A DNA stretch of 64,000 nucleotides from Solanum dulcamara (taxonomy: Eukaryota > Streptophyta > Magnoliopsida > Solanales > Solanaceae), in assembly GCF_947179165.1 (NCBI RefSeq), contig NC_077240.1, positions 44,591,501 to 44,655,500 on the forward strand, read 5' to 3'. This document shows positions 23,434 through 33,809 of this stretch, in pieces. Numbering within the stretch: the stretch's first letter is position 1; every line of letters starts with the position of its first letter. The notes under the pieces were generated by a model. It worked only from the letters and a program-made list of their open reading frames with translations, was not told where the DNA came from and made no database searches. A program made the position numbers and the translations under genes.

Positions 23434-25526
23434 TATCATGACCCGACCAAGGGACTAGTCATAACACGGTGATCAAAACTCCAAAGGCCTCGAACCAAGC
23501 CTCGTGTACATATCATAAGCAAACATAAGGTAAAATAAAAGTAGAAACATCATAAGAGAGTATAAAACATGAATAAAAATCTAAAAATATCTTATGACAA
23601 CATAGAATCGAACATATGTCCAATTAGATGCCTTTAAACATGAGTATGGGCGGGGGCTAAGACATGTCCCCTAGCTCACCCTCAATTTACAACATAAACA
23701 AAAGTCTTTAAAAAGGAAAACAGTAACCAACTTGAAAACTAGTCCCCGATCAATGAGGACTCACCACAACTCCTTCGGATAGGAATGCCTATTAGTTATA
23801 TGGACGATAAGGATATTCAACCTCAACCCATACAATATGAGACAATATAGGCAAAACTATGCATTAGTACGTTGGAATGTACTAAGTATGAGGGCGTAAC
23901 ATGCAACGTAAATCATGGAATGCAAGGATCAAGTAAATCACATGATAAGATGGCATACGTAAAGTCATGAGAAAATCATATTGACTAAAACATTTAAAAT
24001 CATAAGTTCAAAATCGTAACATACTTAAGAAATCATTCATATGTGGGATAGGAACCATAATCGACAATAAGACCATGAGAGCTATAACATGGAATCTAAT
24101 GATCCCCACATCGAGAAGGGGAGACTACTTTGCCAAGGTAGACTCCTAATCATGAACATGTGTTATTTGTGGATCCACTAGCTAGGCCATAAAGGCAATC
24201 CTATGGTGGCACGTACTTATGAGATAAGAGACTTTATATAAGTAGCCCTTGCTTCGAGCCCCCACCTCAAGTCCACATTCAGTTCTAAATCAAATGCCAT
24301 TGAATACATATATAACATAAAATCATAATACCATAATCATGATCATAGGCTTGAAATCATACAGTAGCTCATTTTTATAGCATACTTGTAATGTGAGAAT
24401 TGTCCTTTCATCATTACAATCATATTTCCATAATTCATATCATTAGGCCTTAGGTCATCTTACTTCTTAACTTGTATGAAAAACCATAATTTGAAACATA
24501 CTTATAATTCATGATCATAATGGAAATACATAGTCATAATTCATACTTTGAAAATTCATGACCATAGTTTGAACTTGAAATTAGGGTATGACATGAATGC
24601 ATGTTCAATTGACTTAAAAATTATTACATTAACTTGAAAACATGCATGATCATAAACTTTATATCAGCCCATACATAATTCATATAGATAATATCATTTA
24701 GAAGTCTAATTGAAAATACTCATATTTTACATCATAAACCCTAGAAATAAAAATAGGAGAATTCATGGAAAATCTCTTAAATTTAATTCAACAACATCAA
24801 TTTATATCAAAATATACTCATGATCATAGTTTAAATCAAAATTCATGTAATTGGAATAGAGATCATAAAACCCATAAAATACCATACTTTAATTTGATAG
24901 AAAATCTTGAGAAATTAATTGGGCTTCATAGATGAAAGGATCCATTAATTAATACCCACATACCTTGAGTGAGAACACAAATTAATTTGGAATAACTTGA
25001 GATTTTTGATGGAGAAATTGAATGAATTTGCTTGAAGTCTTCAATGGAAACCCTTGAGAGCCTTTTTGTAGAGAGGGAAATATTTGATAGATGATTTGTA
25101 GAAGAATGAACTGAATTAGAGGTTTAGATTAATTTATAGAGTTGAATTAGGTCCTAAAAATGTCTAGGTTCATTAACTAATAATTTGGAAAAAGTCTAAA
25201 ATGCCCTTAAAAAACTTAAATTTGGCTAGAATTGCTTCCCTGGTCCGCGACGCGGTCTTATCACAGACTACTCTGTCTTGTGCGTCTCCCCAGGTCTACG
25301 ACACAGTCCTATCGCGGACCATACTATTTTTTGTGGTTTCTCCAAAAATCTTTCTTCTATTCTACGGGTCTTAAAAATCCACCGAGACCATTTTCCTACA
25401 GGTTTTGACTTCCTGATCGATATTCCAAATTGGATTTTTCAAAAAGATTAAGGATAATATGTTACATGAGCGGCCTATTTCCAAGGCATTCTTAAGGTTT
25501 TTTTTAAATTTTTGAGGGATGTTACA
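23434..25526 (-). mobile_element. Solo family B LTR with perfect TSD, inside the family A element
   Basis: This is a 2,093-bp LTR, from 'tatcatgacccgacc' (first TG mutated) to 'gggatgttaca'. It is flanked by ataca at 23429-23433 and 25527-25531. It splits the 3' end of the A element: its pol end lies to the right (25532 onward) and its polypurine tract and 3' LTR to the left. The U3 GC-rich words are at 25242-25322, with several CG steps changed to CA or TA compared with the copy at 16342. It is the most complete B LTR and shows what was deleted from that copy. Confidence 0.85.
25130..25139 (-). promoter_or_regulatory. Putative TATA box of solo family B LTR
   Basis: The minus strand reads CTATAAATTA at the position homologous to 17343-17352, about 390 bp into the LTR. 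Confidence 0.45.
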
Positions 25527-25531
25527 ATACA

Positions 25532-26840
25532 ACCAATTTGGGAGTTTAGATTACCTGTGGGTATAGGGAACAAGTATGGATATTTATTATTCATCTCTTT
25601 TTCGGTTTTTCAGGTTATCTCTTCTTTATTCTTATTTTTCCACAATACTTTGATGAGGGAACATCCTTGGTACATAACCTTATGACTTGGCGATCAAGTA
25701 TGTCTATAGGGTGTTCCTCATAAGATAGTTCCTCCATCACTTAGACATCATCGACGGAAAATAGTCTAGAAAGATCACCAGTACATTTGTGAAGCATCAA
25801 CACATGAAAGACTGGGTGTACTACTTCCAAATTCAATGGTAGGTCCAACTCATAGGTAACTTTGTCTATCCTACGAATGATCTGATAAGGACCAATGTAT
25901 ATCAGGCTATGCTTCCCTTTCTTAACGAATCTCATTACCCCATTTATGGGTGACACCTTCAACAACACCCAATCATTAACCTGAAACTCTAAGTGTCGAT
26001 GTTGGTTATCTGCGTATGACTTCTGTCGACTCTGGGCTGCTAACAGTTTCTCTTGAATGAACTTCACTTTATCAATAGTTTGCTGAATCATGTTTGGGCC
26101 TACTAGTTTAGTCTCACCAACCTCAAACCAACCAATAGATGATCTGCACTTTCTACCATACAAAGCTTTATATGGGGCCATCTGGATGCCAGAATGATAG
26201 CTATTATTATAAGTAAACTTAATAAGTGGAAAAAGATCATCCCAGCTACCTCTGAAGTCAATAATATAGGCCCGCAACATATCTTTTAGTGTTTGAATAG
26301 TACATTCGGCCTATCTATCAGTCTGAGGGTGAAATGTTGTACTAAGACTCACCTATGTTCCCAATCCCTTCTAGAATGATCTCCAGAAGTTAGCTGTAAA
26401 TTGAGCTTCTCTGTTTGAGATAATAGATATGAAAACCCCGTGAAGTCTTACTACTTCCTTAATATATAACCTCGCATTGGCCTCAGCTGAATATATAGTC
26501 CTAACTAGAAGGAAGTGGGTTGATTTTGTCATCCTATCTACAATAAACCATATAGAATCATACTTCCACAGAGTGAGAAGTAAGCCTATAATAAAGTCCA
26601 TATTAATTGCTCTCAATTTCCAAGTCGGGATTTTCATCTCTTGTAATAGTCCATATGGCTTCTAATGCTCAATCTTAATATGTTGACAATTTAGGCCCTA
26701 GGCTACGAACTTTGCTATGTCCTTCTTTATGCCATCCCACCAATATAAACATCTGAGGTCATGATACATCTTGGTTGACCCTGGATGAACAGTATAGCGG
26801 GCATAATGTGCCTCTCCCATCACCTATTGTTATAGTCCTG
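25532..26840 (-). pseudogene. pol: Family A integrase, GPY module and chromodomain
   Basis: The 25741-26280 stretch (179 codons) covers the end of the core ('SWDDLFPLIKFTYNNSYHSG', 'APYKALYGRKCRS') and the GPY/F module ('LIYIGPYQIIRRIDKVTYEL', 'HPVFHVLMLHKCTGD'). After a stop, a chromodomain follows at about 25640-25735 ('YEEHPIDILDRQVIRL') and is then frameshifted. The core start (26371-26637) has '[20 protein letters not shown]' with '[11 protein letters not shown]'. The HHCC segment near 26680-26840 is recognisable but broken. 25532-25640 is the untranslated 3' side before the solo B LTR. Confidence 0.83.
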
Positions 26841-28277
26841 CAATCTCAGGTACATATATTCTGCCTTTATATCTTGGCACTTCGTCAAGTGTGATTTCGA
26901 ATGGAGTCTTTTCCTTTTGAAAAGTTGCATACCTATACTGTGACAGAACAGGGTCCTCGTACTAGCATTGCTTTACCTCTTTCATGATAGAGGATTCAGC
27001 AACTCCTCGAATAGAAACTCCACTATCATCAGAATCAGCCAATCGGACTCTAAGGTTAGATAACTGGCAAATCTCGTAGACTATCTTTTTCTATTATGGT
27101 TGTACATATGCCAAGATACCCATAGACTTATGGCTGAGTGCATCGGCTACAATATTTTCTTTCCCTAGGTGGTATAGAATATCAACATTATAATCTTTCA
27201 GCAACTCTAGCCACCTTCTCTACCGTAAATTTAGCTCTTTCTTCTTAAAGATGTATTGGAGACATTTGTGATCCGTATAGATATCAACATGTACGCCATA
27301 TAGATAGTTTCTCCATATTTTCAAAGCATGAATTACTGCTGCTAACTCCAGATCATGAGTAGGATAATTCCTTTCATGCTTCCTGAGCTGTCAAGAGGCA
27401 TAGGCTATGACTCTAGCATATTGCATCAGTACACAACCTAGCCCAATACCAGAAGCATCAAAATAAATAACATAATCATCCAATCCTTCAGGAAGAGTTA
27501 GAACTGGGGTCGTAGCCAACTTATCTTTCAGAAACTGAAAGCTTCGTTCATAAGCATTGGTCCATTGGAACTTAGCTGCTTTCTGAGTTAGCCTTGTTAA
27601 AGGTACAGAAATCGAAGCAAAGTTCTCCATGAATCTCCTGTAATATCCTGCTAGCCCCAGAAAATTACGTACCTAAGTAGGTATTTTAGGTCTCGGCCAA
27701 GTATTTACGGCCTTAATTTCTTGTGTATCTACTCAAATACCATCCGTTCCAATAATATGCCCCAAGAATGCTATCGTAGTCAACTAGAATTTATATTTAG
27801 AGAATTTAGCATACAACTTCTGGTGCTGGAGCACCCCAAGTACCATCCGCAAATGATACGTATGTTCCTCTTCCACCGTGAATAGACCAGAATATCATCA
27901 ATAAATACAATCATGAACAAGTTTAGGAATGGCTTGAACACTCAATTCATTAGATCCATAAACACCGCTGGAGCATTAGTCAGCCCAAAAGACATTACTT
28001 TAAACTCGTAACGTCCATATTGGGTTCTGAATGCAGTCTTTGGAATATGTGCTTCCTTTACCCATACCAGATGATAGCCTGACCTCAGGTCTATCTATTC
28101 TTTATTGTTACCTTATTCAACTGCCTATAATCAATACACATTCGTAGCGATCTATTTTTTTCTTCACGAATAATATCGGTGCTCCCCAAGGTGATGTGTT
28201 GGGCCTAATAAAGCCCTTTTTTCAAACAAGTCTCTCAGTTTCTCTTTTATCTCCTTCAGCTCTGTGGGTGCCATTCT
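26841..28277 (-). pseudogene. pol: Family A reverse transcriptase and RNase H, heavily broken
   Basis: RNase H is open at 27391-27630 ('LTLPEGLDDYVIYFDASGIG', 'CVLMQYARVIAYAS'). The catalytic FIDD of RT is at 27894-27905, and the '[17 protein letters not shown]' segment is at about 27945-28000 with an internal stop. Frameshifts near 27885, 28095 and 28220 break the frame. The region 26841-27390 holds RNase H-to-integrase linker words ('[20 protein letters not shown]'-like at about 27340-27385) with many stops. Confidence 0.8.
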
Positions 28278-28891
28278 TTAGGGAAGGATAGATATGAGCT
28301 GAGTATCTGGTAGCACATCTATAGTGAACTCTATCTCCCGCTCAGAAGGAAGACTTGAGAGTTCATCTAGGAATATATTTGGATATTCATTGACTAATGG
28401 CACTGATTGAAGAGTTGGTACCTCTGCTTCCAGGTTATGCACATGAACCAGATAATAAATATAACATTTTCTAACCATCTTCCTTGCCTTGAGGTATGAA
28501 ATAAATTTGCCCCTCGGCGATGCCATATTCCCCATCCACTCGGTAATTGGCTCATATGGGACTTGGAACCGAACTATCTTGTTTTTACAATCAACGTTAG
28601 CATAATAAGAAGCTAACCAGTCCATATCCATAATAATATCGAACTTTGACACATCTAACTCCATTAAATCAGCTAAGGTATAACGACTACATACACCCAT
28701 CGAGCAATTTGTATATATTTTTTTACTATAATAGAGTCTCCTACTTGTGTAGCTACCTCAAATGGTTCTATTAATTCTGGTTTTATTCCGATTCTACTAG
28801 AAATGAAGGGAGATATATATGATAAGGTAGAGCCTGGATCTATCAATACATATACATCTCGGGAGAAGATTGATAATATACCTGTAACCAC
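28278..28891 (-). pseudogene. pol: Family A protease
   Basis: The active-site segment reads 'DVYVLIDPGSTLSYISPFIS' (28673-28891), with D-P-G at the catalytic loop. It continues after a frameshift with 'LDVSKFDIIMDMDWLASYYA' (28278-28700). The tail, 'REIEFTIDVLPDTQLISILP', leads into RT. From memory, D-P-G is common in related plant elements, so it is not itself a sign of decay; the frameshift is. Confidence 0.8.
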
Positions 28892-30345
28892 ATTTGGTGA
28901 CGCCTCCTGGTCCTGTCTACTAGCTAAGGCATATATGCAGTTCGAAGGACCACTATAACTGGAAGTTCCACCATGGACTCTACCACGGTCTACTGATGTA
29001 TGAATACCCTACCCCATAGGGCACACAGCTACCGAAGAAGAAGAACCAGCAACTGACCCAATAGGCTGAGCTGCACCACTTGGGTTTCCCCTGAGTGGAC
29101 ACTCTATCATGATATGGTCTTGACAGCCGCAAGTAAAATAAGCACATGCAGTAAAATGGCATTCCCCAAAATGAGTCCTACCATAATAAGGACATTGAGG
29201 CAAAGGTAGCCTCGACTAACGCAAACCCCTGTTCATCTGTGAACTTGAAACCCTGGAGCTCTGACCGGCTCCTGGATACCCTGTGCTATCGAATCTCCTA
29301 CCTGTGAACTGTGGGGGTGCACTTTGGGATGGCTAGGAAGGATATCTACTATACTACTGAGGCTTCCCACCTCGAAACTCCCTCAAATAACCAACTGACC
29401 TAGCTCTTTTATGTTGGCCTCTATCATAATCTCTATTGGGTTAACGCCCTCTTTGCCGATCCTCTACCCCTTATTCGTATGCCTGTACCCGAGTAATATA
29501 CATACCATATTGAGAAGCCATGGCCATATATCTATTAACCAAATAATGATCCAACTTCATCACATAACGATTCACTCTATCAGCCATATCAGCTACAATG
29601 GTGGGCGCATGTCTTGCCAATGAATCAAACTCAAGGCTATAATCACTAATACTCCTGGCATTCTGCCTCAAATGTAAGAATCTATAAACTCTGGCCCGTG
29701 TCATCTCTGGAGGTATAAATTGGCCACGAAAGGCTTCCATAAACTTATCCCATACTGCTAGAGGAGCACCATCACCCCTCAATAATTCTCAGGACTCATA
29801 CCAATTAACGGCTACGTCATGCAACCGGTATGAAGCCAACTCAATAGACTCAGTCTCAAAGGCTCTAATTATTCTCAATGTACACTGCATCTATCGAATA
29901 AACTCCTATGGGTCATCCATAAGTCTTAACCCATAAAAATCTGGGGGTTACAAGTCAAGAAGTCACAAACCCTCAAACTATCATATCCATTTACATTATC
30001 TACTCCTAGCCCATGCCTTCGAGCCTTCCCTACCATTAATCTTATCAGTAACTGAACTGCGTCTCTCATGGCCCTATCCTTCTCCCCTATCTGGGGAGAT
30101 AGAGCCTCAGGTATTGGAGCCTCTGGAGTTGGTGGTGAAGCCGCCCCCTGATCTATAGTTGCAGCTGATGTTGCTCTAAGCTCCTCTGGTGGTGGCGGCG
30201 TAGTAGAGCTTGCCGACTGGAGCACAATCCCTGGCATGGAATGGGCATGGGCCCTAGTAACTCTACGGGTCTGACTAGTTTCTCCCGCTACTGAATTTCC
30301 CTTTTGGGCAATTGTCGCTTTCCTTAGAGGCATCATTGTACACAT
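28892..30345 (-). pseudogene. gag: Family A gag
   Basis: The start is at 30345: 'MCTMMPLRKATIAQKGNSVA', with the second in-frame Met before PLRK the usual type of start. It is followed by a Pro/Ser/Thr-rich stretch ('SASSTTPPPPEELRATSAAT') and then the capsid ('AVQLLIRLMVGKARRHGLGV'). The frame shifts, and 29471-29782 gives 'VWDKFMEAFRGQFIPPEMTR' and 'SLARHAPTIVADMADRVNRY'. The nucleocapsid with degraded knuckles (CPYYGRTHFGEC, then CGCQDHIMIEC) is at 29009-29203. The residue order parallels the gag at 8046-9271. Confidence 0.85.
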
Positions 30346-30524
30346 AATAATCCGTTAGGGAGGAATTGTCTTGATAATACAGCTCTATCGCACAATTTAA
30401 AATAAAATAAAAAGATAATATCCTAAATGTCTTGTAACCTCGTGTTTATAGATGTGGTGCATAGCACACTGATAAACAAGACTCTACTATACACGGTCTG
30501 TAGACACTCTGAGGATGAACTGTA

Positions 30525-30533
30525 CTGATACCA
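30525..30533 (-). promoter_or_regulatory. Primer-binding site of family A element
   Basis: The minus strand reads TGGTATCAG four bases inside the 5' LTR boundary, followed by 'tacagttcatcctcagag'. The first nine bases match the initiator tRNA-Met complement; the next ones have diverged. Confidence 0.75.
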
Positions 30534-30537
30534 CTTT

Positions 30538-33307
30538 TGTCACAACCTAACCCTGTAGGCCGTGACTGGGGTCCGACCTAGATACCCGTATATATACCTA
30601 TCAGATATAGTCAAGCGGAAATGCGAATAATATGATAACTTACATAAGAACTCCAATGGGTCATAGCGCCTTCATATAAATATATCCCTATTATTTGTCT
30701 CCTGAAGAGTCGCCATTAATTATATCATAAAAGGACACGCAAGATGACAAGGCTACCATTTCATATTAATATTCACAACATATTATATAGATGTAACTAA
30801 ACAAACTTACACACAACCCACACACATATGACTACAGACCTCTAAGAGTGTCAACGGTATCATATAGTGGGATAGGGCCTCAGCCGTACCCCTAAATAAA
30901 AAAATATATACATCAAAAAGATCAATACTAAAAATCTAGCCTCCGGTACAATAGAGCACTCCAAAATAGCCGAATGGAAATCCTAAGCTAGTGGATCCTC
31001 GAAATGCATGTTCGTACCTGCGGGTATGAAACGCAGCCCCCCAAAGAAAGGGAGTCAGCATGGAATACGTATTGAGTATATAAAGCATAAAATACCAAAA
31101 AGGAGATCACATCTGAAAGAAGGGGTCAGGAGACAAGTATAATAATTAAAAAATCACTATACCTGTATCTTATGAAATGAAGTCATACATATCATCATCG
31201 TATACCATACCAAGCTTTTTTTGGGAATTGATGTTATAATTATATCAATATCATCGTATGTATATATATACCGTACCCGGCCCTCTAGCATGGGACTCAG
31301 TGAATAGAGTAGTGTACACTTATACCGTACTCAGCCCATTATGGGACTCGATGCCATAACTATATCATGGCATCACCATATCATTATATACATATATTAT
31401 ACCATACCCGACCCTCTAATAAGGGACTCGGTGAAGATGTAGTGAAGCTGCACATAATAACATACCCGACTTGGGACTCGGTGAAAGAAGTAATAACAAC
31501 ATGCACAAGCAGAGTAGTGAGTAGCCATATGCAAATTAAATCATCATCTGAGACTCAATAGAATAAGTAGAATAAACTCATACTTGAGTATTAAAGGTGA
31601 TAATCATATTAAATACCCTCTGAATGTCACTATGGACCATATCAAATGAAGCCTCAGGAATCATATACATGTATCAAGATAATGCGAAACAACTTATGGA
31701 ATCAGAGACATTCTTCATCGTAGAATCTTTACCGTCAAGAAGTGAATAAGATTCATGAATCATACTCAGAGCTTTATGAATGGAATTACCCCCAAAGCTC
31801 ATATCATATATCACTTATAGCTAAGACATGCCAAAAGAAAAAAGGGTTAGTTTTACATACCTGTTATAGATCCACCGTATCCAAGCTTGCTTCGTTACCC
31901 CTTTAGCCTATTTAATATGAAAGTAACACTATTATGAATAGACTTCGACTTTCCAGCTTATAAATCTAAAACCAATCACTTATAGGAATCATTTCTTCGT
32001 TTGCACTTTTCAATTAGTTAAGAATTTAATGGAAATCAAGTAGTATTTCCCCTATATAACTCGCTTGACCCAAACTTCCAATTAATCTCCAATTAGCATA
32101 TCAACACCAACAACAATGACCACCATCCACATATAATAGAACTATTTCAATATCATTCAATACAAGTGCAAAACAGACCACCCAAAACTATGATATCAAA
32201 ATACGATTTTCGATCTTTACTTAATAAAATCACAACCATACGGAAACGAGCACAACATTGTTGTGAACAGAAGTACCCATACTCATTTATAACAATATTT
32301 CCAGCCCTTCAACATACAAAAATTACCTTCAAATACAATACCATAATAATGACAACACTAATCAAACTTTAATCCAACTAGAACAACTTCAATTTTTTCC
32401 ATTTACAACGTCAACAATAACCATGTAATTTTCTTACCTACAACCCCACTTAATTCAAAGTAATCTCTCCATTACAACATCATTAACTCTAATTTGAAAA
32501 GAAGAAACCCTACCTTAGCAACTTGGCTTCTCAACATGGCTGAAAGTTGATGGCTTCGATCAACTTGATGTTGCTACTCCTAGGATCACCCCACATTGTT
32601 GTAGACCTTCTAAGTGTGGGATTACCTTGTAAAGATTAGTTTTGGATCACTAATTAGGGCTGCAAGTTCAGCTAGCAATGGCTAATGTTCCAAGTTTTTC
32701 TATCTCTCTATTTTCTCTCTGTGTAGAAGATGAAAGAAATGAGGTCTTAGTCATTACTAGGCCTATATATGTTGTCCATGTGGGGTTGACATGTGTCCAG
32801 CCCCTAAGGGTGACATGTTTTCATCCATTACACATGTCTAGCTCTCAAGGGTGGCACGTGTCCAGCTCCTACATGTGTCTACCTCATCTATGCACCAACT
32901 AGTTGCTGCCACATGTCTTGGTGGGGCCCACTTTAGTAGGTGCATCACCTACTTATTCTTTTTCATAGGTTCATAATCTAGTCTCATCATAAAAAATTAC
33001 GTGATCCTTGCCACTTAAGCTCAACATGTACTCAAGTAGCTTAATTATGTAAAACATCCAAATCGATAGCTTAAGCAAGTAGGTCGATTACCACGACTCA
33101 TTATTTGGCCTCCAACTCTTTTCAAATCCTTCCAAGCCTATTTCCAACCATCATTACTCACATAGAACTAGTCTATGCAAAATATGGGATATCACATCTT
33201 TCCCTCCTTTAGATCATTTGGTTTGGGAATATCATGGATAACATGGATCATATGGTAACTTTTAGAATAAACAAATATTCCCATGTACAAAAGTGCGGGG
33301 TATAACA
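30538..33307 (-). mobile_element. 5' LTR of family A element
   Basis: This 2,770-bp LTR runs from TGTCACAACCTAACCC to 'gcggggtataaca'. The landmark ('gaaacgcagccccccaaag', then gggagtcagcatgg) is at 31025-31065. Three degenerate copies of the 45-bp 'ccggccctctagcatgggac' word lie at 31195-31450. Its last 730 bp (32578-33307) are the source type for the fragments at 15488 and 22553, so the split 3' LTR pieces and this LTR probably belong to one element. The distal end overlaps the start of the next LTR by seven bases. Confidence 0.85.
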
Positions 33308-33379
33308 CCCTAGAATCTAGAAAGTCGAGAAATGAGGATCAAAATATGAAAATCTGGAAAACTTGCAATTTTGGCACCA

Positions 33380-33740
33380 GATGATGACCACGGAGGCCAT
33401 CACGGGCCTTGTGAGCACTACAGGCTGTAAAGCCTTCATGGTGACCCCTCCCCTGAGGCCTCCAAACATGTCCCCAAGGTAAGGACCACGATTGGCCACC
33501 ACGAGCCACGGAACATTTCACGGACTGTGGTGTGTTCCGTGATGGTCACTCCTGCGGGTCACCCTATAGGTCTTGGAAAACGCCAACTCTTCATGTCCCG
33601 TGGTTCACTTCACGGACTGTGAAGGGTCCTGTGAAGAAACTTCTGAAACTTTTCCTACAACTCTCAAAAATTGAAGATCAAGTCAAATATCACAGACACC
33701 ACCACGGACCGTGATGAGCATCACGGGTCATGATGGGTCC
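33380..33740. repeat. Array of short palindromic words of the 'cacggaccgtg' type
   Basis: Many near-palindromes share a CACGG/CCGTG core. Examples are cttcacggactgtgaag at 33608-33624, cacggaccgtg at 33703-33713, and others near 33390, 33510 and 33600. They lie upstream of the LTR's TATA box, within U3. The same kind of array, on the other strand, fills 35500-35790 with 37960-38040 and 51720-52120. Confidence 0.75.
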
Positions 33741-33799
33741 TCTGTGGTGGGTCCTAACTTCAGTTAAATGAGGGGTATTTTAGTCATTCCCTATTCTTT

Positions 33800-33809
33800 T
33801 ATAAATATA
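33800..33809 (+). promoter_or_regulatory. Putative TATA box of plus-strand family C LTR
   Basis: TATAAATATA sits about 500 bp into the LTR, just after the palindromic array and before a C/T-rich leader-like stretch. Confidence 0.5.
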
